Positions 22,970 to 34,400 of a stretch of DNA of 64,000 nucleotides are shown piece after piece. The position numbers and the translations under genes were made by a program. Location: contig JALPQD010000102.1 of NCBI GenBank assembly GCA_023101885.1, forward strand, positions 1,178,001-1,242,000. Reading direction: 5' to 3'. The stretch is from Typhlomys cinereus (lineage: Eukaryota; Chordata; Mammalia; Rodentia; Platacanthomyidae). Every line of letters starts with the position of its first letter. Within the stretch, counting starts at the first letter, position 1. The notes below the pieces were generated by a model. The model saw only the letters and a list, made by a program, of their open reading frames with translations, did no database searches and was not told the DNA's origin.

Positions 22970-23412
22970 TGTAGAAAAATTAAAAGGACCTAACACAGGA
23001 AGAGCAGTCTGTCCCTCTGTTGGGTGAGATATTGCATATCTGCCAGGGAGAGTAGTCTGCCTCTCTCCCAAACTAACTATAACACAGGTGTACTAAAAAA
23101 AAAAAACCAACAAAAACCCCCCCCAAAAAACCCTCCAAGAAGGTGTCTATGATAAGAAAAAGATAACACTTAAAAACTGCCACAAGAAAATAAAACTGCC
23201 ACACATGCTTGTAAAGGATTCTACTTGCTTGATTCTGCATATTAAGGACTTTTTTTCACACCAAAGCCTACAAATGCTGTCATACCCCTGGGGCAGGGCT
23301 TGGGGTGTCTTTCTAGAGAGATACAACCATCATCTGTTAGTATAAATAAATTCATTTTCATCTTGTAACTGGCCTTGGTCTCTCATTTTGGGAAAGGGAT
23401 ATTTCCCTAACA
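22970..23412 (+). mobile_element. 3' LTR of a class I ERV
   Basis: Starts TGTAGAAAAATTAAAAGG after a polypurine tract and ends ...TTTCCCTAACA, with AATAAA at 23345-23350. It belongs with the env remnant to its left. No matching 5' LTR is present in the window, and the sequence differs from the LTR ends at 4955 and 17882. Confidence 0.65.
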
Positions 23413-23492
23413 ATATAGCCCCAGTGGAAGACTACCTAAGACTTTCAGCCTCCCATCTGCTCACACTTGCCCCCTGAGATCTAGATATATCA

Positions 23493-23767
23493 GTGCTGGA
23501 AAGATGGCTCAGGGATTAAGACTGCCTCACAAGCAGCAAGACCGAGTTTAGATCCCAAATCTCACATAAAAACACTAGGCAGAAATGGTCACAGTCCTGG
23601 AAGGTGGAGCCTGGAAAATCTTAGAGTGAAGGGAAAAAGGATATAGAGTAATCCAGGATGATCCTGAAGTTACCTTTGAGCCTCTACACATACACACAAT
23701 GTCCTTTGATACATATGCACACACTAATAATAATAATAATAATAACAGCAATAATAATAAATAGATA
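23493..23767 (+). repeat. B2/DIP-like SINE (older subfamily)
   Basis: The head GTGCTGGAAAGATGGCTCAG, a body and an (AAT)n tail. Confidence 0.8.
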
Positions 23768-23886
23768 CACAGGACTGACTCCTATGCATGGACCCTCATT
23801 TCTAGTCTTCACTGACTAAAAACCAATCTTAAATGATCTCCTATCTACTGTCCTCAAGAAAATCTTATTTCAAGAATAAGCTGCTT

Positions 23887-24279
23887 GGGGGAGGAGGGGG
23901 GAGGGAGGGAACTGGTAAAAAAATTTTAAAATGTATAATTAAATTTTTAATAAAAAAAATTAAAAAAAAGATTTACAAAAAAATCTGTAGTTAATACAAG
24001 GCCTATGCAAGTCTACAGAAAATTTTGTAACTGATGTTGGAAAATCCATCCTAGGTGGCTGTAACCATTCTCTACGAAGGTGGATATGATGGAGGGAACT
24101 GGTTCAGTTCTTCACCATACTTTAGCATACCTTGGCAGATTCTTAGACTGTTGAGTGAAGTTTGCTCCTCTTTTAGCAATTTCTGTTGCATAGACTGTCC
24201 TGCCAAGCTGGACTCTGAACTGTAAAAGAGAACTTCAAACAAGAATAAAAACCCCCTGCTCCCCTAAAAAAAAAAAAAA
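23887..24279 (+). mobile_element. L1 3' end with apparent 3' transduction
   Basis: A perfect 15-bp target duplication (AAGAATAAGCTGCTT at 23872-23886 and 24280-24294) bounds one insertion. The first 90 bp are the L1 3' UTR polypurine tract and an A-rich end (to about 23975). They are followed by about 290 bp of unrelated sequence that ends with its own AATAAA (about 24244) and a second poly(A) run (24266-24280). This is the signature of an L1 transcript that read through its own signal into flanking DNA. Confidence 0.75.
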
Positions 24280-24369
24280 AAGAATAAGCTGCTTTATGTT
24301 TAATATCCAACTGGACTTTTGGAAAGAAAGTAGTTCTCCCTAGCTATTATTGCATTTTGATTCTCTTTT

Positions 24370-24433
24370 TTTAAAAAAATTCTATTTATTTATTTGTTTG
24401 TTTAGTTTCTGAGCATGTGTGTGTGCGTGTGCA

Positions 24434-24489
<56 letters not shown>

Positions 24490-24725
24490 CATGAGATTAA
24501 TGTATGTCCCTGTAAAGGACCAAGGGCAACTTCAGGAATTATCCTGGATTGCTTCTACCTCCTTTTTGCTTTGCTCTGGAATTTCCTAGGCTCTGCCCAC
24601 CAGGGTCAGAAGTGGGGGCTGCCGCTGTTTTTGCCTTGCTGTTTTACATGGGACCTGGGATCCAAACTGAGGACCTGCTGCTTGTGAGGCAGTGTCTTAA
24701 CCCCTGAGCCATCTATCCAGCCCTA
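24370..24725 (-). repeat. B2/DIP-like SINE with long GT tract
   Basis: The older-type body in reverse, with a pure GT run of more than 20 repeats (about 24440-24486) in its tail. Confidence 0.85.
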
Positions 24726-24807
24726 GACCCTCTTTCTTATTTCAGGCCTAACATGTACCTAATCTCTTTTGAGATCCTAGGATATCCTCTGGCTTGTCCA
24801 CTCTTGA

Positions 24808-25255
24808 TTTTTTTAAATAATTTTTTATTTATTTATTTATTTATTTATTTATTTTTGCTTTATAGGAGAGATTTATTTGAAATATTACAACATATAAAAA
24901 CTACATAAAGTCTTCGCGTCCACTTGGAAGTGGCAGATTTGATACAACGCATCATAAAAAATTTTAAAATCCAGAGAATGCACTAAGAACCACACAGCTG
25001 AGTTAATTTTTTATTTATTTTTATTCAATTGTGTGTGTGTGTGTAGAACCACGGACGAATTTAGGAACCACCATGGACGCCTCCACTCCTCCTTGTTTAC
25101 TCTGCCCCGGGATTCACAGGCTCCGCTCTACCAGGACCAGAAATGCAGGCCGCCCCCTGCTTCCACCCAGCGTCTATACGTGGGGTCTAGGATCCGAACT
25201 CAGGACCTTCTGCCTGCAAGGCAGAGGGTTAACCCCTAAGCCACCTCTCCAGCCC
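24808..25255 (-). mobile_element. SINE with 3' read-through sequence, one insertion
   Basis: A perfect 15-bp target duplication (CTTGTCCACTCTTGA at 24793-24807 and 25256-25270) encloses both a young SINE (about 25005-25255, minus) and, on its 3' side, about 150 bp of non-SINE sequence. On the minus strand the latter has AATAAA (complement near 24867-24872) and then an (AAAT)n tail. The whole unit was therefore inserted in one event, as a SINE transcript extended into its flank or a SINE inside an mRNA 3' UTR. Confidence 0.7.
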
Positions 25256-25283
25256 CTTGTCCACTCTTGAGATGGTTTAGGAT

Positions 25284-25357
25284 CCCTGGCAGGCCAGCAG
25301 CAGGAGGTAAAGACAGCATTAAGACCTCATGTACTTTTGAATTCTGAGGAAGCTCCA
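25284..25357 (+). repeat. 74-bp exact direct repeat, copy 1
   Basis: Identical to 26414-26487, which lies 1.13 kb away. The flanks differ. Confidence 0.9.
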
Positions 25358-25799
25358 AGTTGTTCCAAATTGACATACCAAGTTGTTCCTCCTTGGGCCA
25401 CTCCACTGATAGGGGGCATTTTCCTTTACTCACCAAGCCCTAGTCCCCAAGGTTTCCACTGTTTGTTCTTATCTCTCTTGAGCTCCTGGAGGCATGTTGT
25501 ATGTGTGTGTGTGTGAACATGTTGGTATGTCAGTTGTTATGCAGGTCTGGTAAGGACAAATCTCACTGTAGTGAGTTCCTGGTTGCAGCAAGATCTTTTG
25601 ATAATAAATGAACAACAACAGCTGCATTTCAAAACTTACTGCGGGTGGAACCTATACTGTTTTAGGAAAAAAATGTTAACCTTTACTTCAGCAAATCTTG
25701 AGAAATATACGAAAATCTCCAAAACAAACCTGCAGTATTAAGGGACAAAGGAAGGAATGCAGGGGGTAAGATGGGGGAATTGACTAGTGGGATTTTAAA

Positions 25800-26100
25800 A
25801 TTAATATCTGGGGACTGGAGAGATGACTCAGCAGTTAAGAGCACTGTGTAAGCCTGACTGAAGTGAGGATTCCAGCCCCCATGTAACGGGTTTGGCAGGG
25901 ATTTTCCCACCTGTAACCCTAATGGGGTGGGAAATAGTATCTCTGGGATTTGCTGGCTGCTAACCTAGTCAGATTTTTGGAAGCAACACTACTCTGAAAT
26001 AATTAAGAGAGAACGTTAAAGGAAGACTCTCACTATTTTATCCTTTAGGTGGGCACAACATCATGTACATGTATTTGTTCATATACCACACATATAAAAA
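25800..26100 (+). repeat. B2-like SINE
   Basis: The head GGGGACTGGAGAGATGACTC and GTTAAGAGCACTG, closer to muroid B2 than the main family. Diverged. Confidence 0.55.
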
Positions 26101-26413
26101 TTGTCTGGTCATGGTTATCCTGGTTACTTCCCCTTGTGCATCTAATTAAGACGAACAGTTTACTCAATGCCATTTCGTTATTTCATCATTTATGTATTTT
26201 TTTCAGTTAGCATATAAGATTTCATTATAATGTTTTCAGTTCTTATATTTTTAACCTACTTGTCAGGTTTGTCTTCCAGGATTCAATTATTAGTCCACGT
26301 GACTTTGAGCACGGATTCCAGCCAGTACCAATCAGACAATTGAAACCCAATAGGTGGTTTAGAACAGACTACCAGGCATTTCTTTGCCAACCATTCCACT
26401 GCTACCCGTGGAC

Positions 26414-26487
26414 CCCTGGCAGGCCAGCAGCAGGAGGTAAAGACAGCATTAAGACCTCATGTACTTTTGAATTCTGAGGAAGCTCCA
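26414..26487 (+). repeat. 74-bp exact direct repeat, copy 2
   Basis: Identical to 25284-25357. It borders the LTR-like segment to its right. Confidence 0.9.
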
Positions 26488-26499
26488 TAAGACTGGCCT

Positions 26500-26835
26500 T
26501 TCTGCTTTGTTGGAGAAGTAGGGGGAAGATGTAAGGACAAGATCATCTGAGGAGTCCTTAGATGATGTGACTGGGCAATGCTGATCACAACCTACCTACC
26601 ATGACTTGCCATAGAGTTTAGCCTTCTCCTGGAGTCAAAGAATAACCAATCAGAGTTGTCCTCACTTACATGGTGGGAACCAAACCAGAAGGCAGCTTCT
26701 GTATTAAAAATAGCAGAAATTCAGCAAGCAGTTTCACCTCGGCCCTGGCTGCCCACTGATTCATCTCTGTGCACTTAATAAACTGTGTTTTGACCTTACC
26801 TGAGTGAATTATTTCACTGACTGTGATTCCCAACA
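26500..26835 (+). mobile_element. Possible solo LTR
   Basis: Contains CCAATCAGAG, a TATTAAAAAT box, AATAAA at 26777-26782 and a CCCAACA end at 26835, an LTR-like order. The left end is not defined and no partner was found. Confidence 0.4.
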
Positions 26836-26967
26836 AATCACGCATGTTAAAATTTATTCCAAACATTCTTGCTCCAGTGAGTAATTCAGTCTGAAAATTA
26901 ACATCTTCATTTTCATTTGATCTTGAACAAAACTTTATTAACAGTTTACTAAAATTAACTTAAAGGG

Positions 26968-28110
26968 CAGGGGGAGATGGCTCAGTGGATAAAGCTTTTG
27001 TGTTGTTAGCAAAAGGACCTGAATCAGGATCTTTAGATCCCATGTAAAAATGTCAGAAGGATGTGGCAGTCTACCTGTAATTCCAGTCCTGAAAGGTGAA
27101 GCCTGGTTAGTCAGACTAACCCTGTTTGTGTCCTCTCATTTTAATTAGAGGACTAGGCTCATAACAATAAAGTGAAAGAGTGATCAAGAATGATTCATGA
27201 CAGGCACACAGATTCAAGTGTACTATATATACCCTCATACAATTATACATTGACCCACATGCAAACATACATAAGTACCCCATACATATATAAATGAAAG
27301 AAAAAAGTGAACTTAAAGATCATTATGAAATGAGTTTAAGTTCAAGCAGTCCTTTCTCTGCAGTCTTTTGAGTATGCATGAGTTATCAGTTTGAATAATA
27401 TAAGTCCCTAGTCAGTCCCAATGGCAATGTAATTCCAGCTCATCAGGAGGCTGAGATGTAGGTTCTCAAGTTCATGGCCAATGTGGACAGCTTAGAACAT
27501 GTATCAAAACATGTATCAGAAAAATGAGGGCCATGGAGCTACTTAGTGGAAGTGTACTTGCCTAATGTGGTAAGCACTAGGTTGACTGCTCTTTACCACA
27601 AATAAAGCCAGTTGTCTTAACAGCATGGTTAAAATTTCAGTTACTATAGTATTGACCAAATAGTTGTATAAACTTTGAAGCTACCTAGCTCTTTAGTTCA
27701 CAGATGTTCTGTAAGTGATTGATATTAAGCATCATTACTCAAAACAGCAAAGTGCACTGGGCTTTTTTTTGTTTTTGTCCTGAGAGTAATGTGTAGTTAA
27801 CATAAGTGGACAGTGAAATGAAGGAATTGGGCTGTAGAGATGACCTGGCTGTTAAAGACAGAATTTGAATCCCAGATCCCATACAAGTGCTTTGCAGTTT
27901 CATACTCTACTGTAATTCTTGTGCCCCAATGGGAAATGGGAGACCCAAAAATCTCAAGAACCTTGTGGGCCTACCAGTTTGGCTTGCAAAGCATCAATGA
28001 AGCAACCTGCTCTCAAGGCAGAAAAGTGAGGAACATCACCCAAAGATTGTCTTCCACTTTCACGTGTGTGCCCTGATGTGCAATGGCAGTGCTGTCATGC
28101 ATTCACACAC
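26968..28110 (+). repeat. Two diverged B2-like SINEs
   Basis: Heads at about 26968 (AGATGGCTCAGTGGATAAAG) and 27828 (GGGCTGTAGAGATGACCTGG). Both are old and have decayed bodies. Confidence 0.5.
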
Positions 28111-30240
28111 AAAAGGAGTTTGTCCACAAAGACTAGGGTGCTAAAGAAATGAATAAGCAGTAATGCTGAAAGTGACATGGATTAGAAAGTGACTGGGAAG
28201 GAAATATGCGTCAGAACTTAGGCCTGCTATTAATCTTGAAAGGATCCAATGAGTACAAAATACCAGTTAACGTGCTTCAACATCTTTATTTTTGTATTTG
28301 TCTTACTTTTCCTTCCTGTTGCTGGGATGTATTACCTTGACAAGCATTTGAGAAATTCTGCTTATTCTGGTTCACAATTAAAGCTAGAGTTTATCAAGAC
28401 GGGGAAGTCAAGTCAGCAGGAGTTGAATGAAGCAGCTGGTCACGCTGCATCCACGTAAGAATGGCAGGAACAGATGCTAGTGTTCAACTTGCTTCCTTCA
28501 GTTCAAGAGCCCGGCCTACCGGATGCCACTCACAAAACATTCAATTCTCTCCTTCCACCTTGTGGGTTCTAGCTTAGATCACCAGATTTGCCCTTAGGTG
28601 TCTTTACCCACTGTGCCATCTTGCTTGCCATCTTGCTTGCTAACTTCAGAAAGCTGTTCTTTGCCCTTTGCATGTACACAATCTCTTCAATATTTTTTAA
28701 AAATTAAAACATTTTGAAGTTTAAAAGCAAAATTTGGTTCCTTAGGTGTTTGAGATGGCTTAACCAGTAAAAGCAATTGCATGATAAGTCACATAATCTG
28801 AATTTAATCCCTGGAAACTACAAGGGGAAAAGGAAGGACTCCCAAAAGTGTCCTCTAACCTTCACATCCACAATGTTACACACTTTGAGAGCGTGTACAC
28901 GCACACACAAATTCGTTTTTTTAGTCGGGCTTGGTGATGTGTACCCATGATATTCAGCGCTTAACAGGTGGAAGTAGAGGTGCAAGTTTGAGTACAACTT
29001 TTCTCAACAAAACAATACAAAAAAGGCTAAAGGTTTTTTGTAACTCTATAATATTGTAAAATATTAACAATATCAATAACAATATTAATAAGCATGAAAC
29101 AAAAAATCAAAAGTACTTCAGAATATACTACACAGCCCTGAAAACTAATAATTTTGCTTTGTTTTTCAAACCTACAGAAACTGTAAAAAAATTTTTGTTT
29201 TTTTTGATGATAAGAGTCAGTGAACCCAGAACCCACAGATTTGACTAAGTTGGCTGGCCAATGAGTTCCAGAGATCTGTGTGTCTCCCCAGTGCTGGAGT
29301 TACACGTGCTAGTCTATCTTGGAGGTCTTTTACTTGGATGCTGGAGATCTGAACTCAGGTCCTCTCCTTATGCTTGCAGACTTGGTATTTTACAACCTGG
29401 GCCATCTTCCCAGTTGGTAAATTTGCATTTTTAATTGAGCTACCTGTGTAGGACAGTGGAGGGGTGTTAAGAAAGATTATGATGAGTACAATATTTCAAC
29501 CCTAGTATAGGAAGACAGGCTTATTGCTCAGGTTCAAATGGCCTTAGACAGAGCCTATTCAGCCATTGGTATTTGAGACAAGGTTTACCATGTAGTTTAG
29601 GCTGAGGGGGGGTGTGGAGGGGGATCCAGTTTTCTTAATTTTTGTTTAAACATTCCTTTCAGTTAAGGAGGTAACAAAGTCATTAGGAAAGAGTTGGGTG
29701 TGCTGATAGGTGTATTGTAAGCTGGTCTGATGTCAAGGACCTGGTGGTTGAGGCCAGGTTCTCACACTTCTCAGTAGGTGATTTTTCCTCTGGCTTGAAA
29801 TCACTGCTAAAAGAATAAAAGAATTCTTTACTAAACTAAAAATACACCTACACAATACACAATATGATGAGAGGGTCTAAGGAATGTAGCAATATGCCTT
29901 CATTCAAAGTATTTGGATAAGAAGGATTTTTGGGTTTTCCTCGTGCTGGTGTGCTGGTGTATTTGCATAGATTTTACTGATATACTTCCCCAACTGGAAG
30001 CCCGAAATGCTCCAATTTGGAAGCGTCATATTTGCAAATTAAAAAAAAAAACCTTCGGATTTTCCGATTACGATGCTCAGTTTGCTTCAGTGGTGCAGAG
30101 TCAGTGCTAAGCAGGTTTGAAGGCTATCACTTAAGTATTAAAGTTGGGGTCCAACTAGGGTACACACGCCTCACCCCATCCAAGTTTAATTTCTCAAACG
30201 ACAAAGTAGAACCAATAAGCAATTTAAACAGCATAGTCAC
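28111..30240. other. Region upstream of SEC31A promoter, no gene recognised
   Basis: AT-rich, with a diverged B2-like copy near 28745-28920 and a B1-like trace near 28925. In several mammals a divergent THAP9 gene starts from this promoter. I see no THAP domain or transposase coding sequence on the minus strand here. Confidence 0.5.
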
Positions 30241-31110
30241 ATACTGAGCCGGCCCTGGCATCTGCCCGGCTCGCCCGGCGTTGGCAACCGTCACCACGGG
30301 CTGCCGCCGCCTCCCAGAAGTGCTACGTGGCGTCCCTGCAGGTCACCGCCGTCCTGCGGCCAGACGGCAACGCCCAGCGGGACTCTTCCTGGATACCCGG
30401 CCAGGCCGCCGCCCCCGAGCACTGAAGGATGCTTCCGCCCACGCGCGCCTCCGGCCCGCCCGGCCGCCGCTGCTCCCGGAAGTGCCGTGGCTGGCAGAGT
30501 GGGCGGGGCGACGCCTGCGCCCGGAAGTTGCGGGCGGAGTGGGCGGGGCAAGTCCTGCACCCGGAAGTGCCGGCCGGTAGGGCGGGGCTGCGGCTGCCAC
30601 GTTGGAGCGGAACGTGGGTGTCCGCGGGAGGCGGAGGAGGGGCGGTGGCGGATCCTGCGAGAGTCCGACGTCCGCCGGGCCGGCGCAGGACGGGTCGCCG
30701 AGGGTCCCCGCCGGGTGTGTCCGCCTTTGCCTTCTGCCCTCGCCGCCGGCCGTCGGGCCTTGAGGTATCCCCAGGATCAACGCCGAGAGACCCCGGCCTC
30801 CGTGTCCTTCGCTCTCCAGCCCGGGGCCCGGTCTCTCGTGCCGGCCCGACTGCGCCTGGAGTCGCATCTCCTTCGGTGATCGCGCGGGTTACCACCCGCC
30901 GCCGCCTGCACCGCGAAGCCCGGGGTCCCCCGAGGTGCGACAGGCTGTCCTGCCTGGGAGTCGCTGCGGGCTGGTCTCTGGAGCTCGAGGTTAGGAGACC
31001 TTCAGATCCTGAGCACAAAGAGGTGCGATCCCCAGGGGCGAGGAAAGGAAATCGACCTCGGGATCGTTTCCTTGACTTGAGTGTAGTGGAGATTTTTCGT
31101 TTGTATTTGA
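30241..31110 (+). promoter_or_regulatory. SEC31A: CpG-island promoter and untranslated first exon region of SEC31A
   Basis: This is the only long GC- and CpG-rich block in the window, and it lies about 7.4 kb upstream of the start-codon exon in the correct orientation. It has no TATA box but carries several GC boxes (GGGCGGGGC) and ETS sites (CCGGAAGT), typical of housekeeping promoters. A CCAAT motif sits just outside at 30212-30216. The transcription start is probably downstream of the ETS/GC array, near 30590-30650. The donor of the non-coding first exon could not be fixed: several GT candidates exist between 30700 and 31025. Open frames of 130-230 codons here on both strands are a by-product of GC richness. 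Confidence 0.85.
30476..30588 (+). promoter_or_regulatory. Tandem ETS/GC-box array in SEC31A promoter
   Basis: Three CCGGAAGT sites (30476-30483, 30521-30528, 30561-30568) alternate with three GGGCGGGGC boxes (30501-30509, 30541-30549, 30580-30588). The second and third units form an imperfect tandem repeat of about 40 bp, so part of the array looks duplicated. ETS/GABP and SP1 binding is inferred from the motifs alone. Confidence 0.7.
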
Positions 31111-31924
31111 ACCGTCGCCAAATATAAAATTCATAGGTTTGAAACGCAGGTTACTAGCCTTTAACTATGATTGGATTACCTTTTAAGGATAGTAGTCGCC
31201 CATCGCAGCCTGTACTTCGATTAAAAAATCTTAAGTTTTGTATGATTTTGTTGATATTGTTATACTAAGTTAAATTACGAGGCTTTTGTAAAATAAATCA
31301 CGATATGGCCTGAACTTGTGGGCATTACAGACTTCTATGAACCCAGAGAGCTAACGTTGCAGTTCTTTTTTTTTTTTTTAAGTTGTAGTATTTTAATTAC
31401 ACGCTAAGCCATTTAGCTACTGAAAACTGAAGCTTGGTTCTTTGTTTCCATTTGTAACTGTTAAATCGATAATTAGAAGTTCGATGGTGTTACAGTATCC
31501 TCCTTTTCCTTACATCCTGATTATTTATGAATTATTTGTGAACTGGCTCAAACTCACACTCCTTTTGGAGAAGTTCTGTCCGTGGGTCTCAGTGTCTTAA
31601 TTACAGCTCTGAGAAAGACTTGGCAGAATATAGGAACTCTTAGATAAATTGGTGTTATTTGAAAAATGTGACATTTGAGATGTGTTTTATATAAACGAAT
31701 TCTTTTTTGAAGCATATGTAAGAACAGAAATCCATACACTGTAAAAAGCTGTGATTATCCATCTTTTGGTACTCCACTTCCTTTTGGGGATCTCATGCAA
31801 GGAGGGTATTAACATCCTAGAAAAACATGTGTGCACTGTATACACACCCAGGTACGGTTTTCCGTGTAATTTCACAAGGCTTACAAATCTCAGGTTAAAG
31901 ACATGTAAAGTGATGATGCATTTT

Positions 31925-32040
31925 TTTTTTTAAATGGGGTCTCATGTAGCCTTGGCTGGCCTCACTCTAGCTGAGAATGACCTTGAATTTCTTGCTGATC
32001 CTCCTGCTCTCACCCAAGTGTAAAATCACAGGTGTTGTGA
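31925..32040 (-). repeat. B1-like SINE, intron 1
   Basis: The T-run, GGGGTCTCATGTAGCC and AATGACCTTGAATTTC are the B1 complement. Confidence 0.75.
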
Positions 32041-34189
32041 CACCATACCTCGCAAGGTTGCCATTCTTAGATAGGTTAATTTCAACTCCAAAAATTTTAT
32101 CTTTATTGTTAGCGTGACACCATTTAGTTCAGTAATCAAGACATAGTTGCTTTCTTTGAGTTTGGTTGAGCAAGATGAATCTAGACGAGTTGACAATACC
32201 AGGTAACTATTGCAGAACAGATGTTCCCATACTAACTGTGTTGTTACCTGGCCTTCCCAGGATGGACTTTCACTAAGAAGGGTGCCAGCAGAGGATTATC
32301 ATCCTGGTTTAGGAGTCAAAGGTACCCTTTATTGCCTCTGACTTCTCATTGTCTGAGATATGATCAGCCCTGTAGATTGATAGTTTTGAAAGACTAGTAC
32401 TGTGGGGTTTTAATATTGCTTCACAAAATTTGCAGTTTGAAAATCAGTAGAAAGAAAAGAAATTTCCATTTAGTTGAATTCAGTTATCGTGGAGAGAAAC
32501 TTGGGTGAAAAATATGAGTTTCCCCCTTTTTGGGGGGGGGTCAAAAGGCAGCTTCCATTCTGGGAAGGTAGCACAGGGACTTGGACATTCTAGGCAAATA
32601 CTGTGCCATTGAGTATATCCCTCCCTCCCTCCCTTCTTCCCTCTCTCCCTCTTCTTTTTTTCAGACAAGCTCTTCCTGTATAGCCCAGGGTAGCCTGGAA
32701 TTCTTGATCCTCCTGACTCCACCTCTTCAGTGCTGGATTGGCAAGATTGTGCCACTACTGTGTAGCTCTTGGATGTATTCTTTAAGATGTATTGGGGTAG
32801 ATTTCTGAATTGCAACCAAAATAGCTGTCATTTTTGAGCATTGATTTACTATGAGCTGGGTGGTGTGTTAAGCACGCCTTCATGTAATTCTCACAACAAG
32901 GTATGGTGCGTACTATGATACTGGAGCAGAGCCAAGACACACACAGTTACATGATCAAAGTTAGGGCTGGGATTTAAGCTTAAGGTGTCTGCTGCAGACA
33001 TTGTACTCTGCCTACTATGTCTAAGAATTGCTTTACAGATGCTATAGATGAACAAGCCACTGTCCCCACTGTGTTGATTTTCTGTTTTATTAGGGTTATG
33101 GCCTGTGTAAAGTGACCTGTATAATATGGATTGTAATCAGACATAGTAGTAAAAAAGTTACATAAAAATATTAATGTAAGTCTTAATATGTGGCTTCATT
33201 TACTCCTCTTCCTAGTTTTAAGAAAGTCATTTGCAATTAAATGAATAAACAATTGTTTCCTTTCTTTCCTTTTTTTTGAATAAACATTTTCTAGAGAAGG
33301 AAATGCACATCAGTGAAGCCATATTTCTCTAACATTCTTCATTTGAGAGTGATTACAGTACATAGATTATGGTGCTCTTATGCACGGGGTTCAGACCTCA
33401 TCACCTAGTTCTAAGTCATTGCTGTAAAGTAGGAAAAGCCAAAGTCTTGAATTCATTCAATGCAAGGTAATAAGTAGAACTGCCTCTTCCAAAACATGTA
33501 GAACAACATCAACACAAAATGAACTTAGAAATACTTTGAATTTCCACTAAACCATATTATGTTTTGAATTTATCTGTTACACATTAACTAAACTCTCAGG
33601 ACTGGGAAACACACCCTCGTGCTTTGCTGTTAGAGAGGGTTACTGTAAATTTAGTCAGGTTTTTGTTTTATATTTATTTATTTTTTGTGTAGTGGTAAGG
33701 ATCCATCCTGTGCTAGGCAAATGTCCTAGCACAATGAACTGTGTCCTCACCCCAGCCCCTGTTTGTTCATCTTTTTTGGTGTGTGTGTGTCCTGGTATAC
33801 ATGCCACGGTATGAATGTGGCATGGGAAAACAGCTCTGTAGAGTCGGTTCTCTCCTTTTGCCTTTCCAAGGGATCCATGATCCAACTGGGGTTATCAGAT
33901 GAGCCGCAAGCATCTCTCCCTCTTGAGCCATCTCTCTGGCCTCAGTTTATATTTTGGTTTTCATATTTAGAGGTCATTCTGAAATCATGAGCTTTTTTCC
34001 TCTATCAGAACTTTCCCCCTGTTTTTTAAATACAGTATATTTTAAAATGTATATTTATCAGTATTTTTATCTTATCAGTATATTTTCCCTTGTTCATAAG
34101 CATTGAAAAATCAAAGTGCTGTCTTGTCTACTCCCTCAAACCAATGCTAAGCAATTTTGAATTTCAAAGGGATAATGATTTTAATACTT

Positions 34190-34400
34190 GGGACTTGGGG
34201 ACATGGCTCATACTGAGTAAAGGCACCTCTACACAAACCTAGCGACCTGAGTTCAATATGTAGAGCCCAGATGGTAGAAGGAGAAGTTACTACTGAAAGT
34301 TGTACTCTGACCTCCACACATGTACTATGGCATGTGCCTGTTCTCTCTCTCCCTCTCTCTTTCTCCCACTCCTTTTTCTCTCTCTCCTAAATAAACAAAA
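34190..34400 (+). repeat. B2-like SINE fragment with CT tract
   Basis: GGGGACATGGCTCATACTG head, a short body, then a TCTC-rich run and a TAAATAAACA tail. Confidence 0.5.

Noticed and set aside
24415..24687. Cys/Val-repeat peptide frames here and at 35.0, 41.7, 42.7, 58.2 and 62.9 kb
   Set aside because: (GT)n/(CA)n microsatellites in SINE tails read in frame. They are not proteins.
29913..30247. Frames of 65-76 codons just upstream of the CpG island
   Set aside because: Short, overlapping, with no recognised motif and no splice or promoter support. No THAP-like cysteine/histidine pattern is seen.
30323..31127. Open frames of 130-232 codons on both strands in the CpG island
   Set aside because: GC-rich sequence rarely gives stops. 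The frames overlap on both strands, have arginine/proline/glycine-rich content, and match no domain. They fit promoter and 5' UTR.
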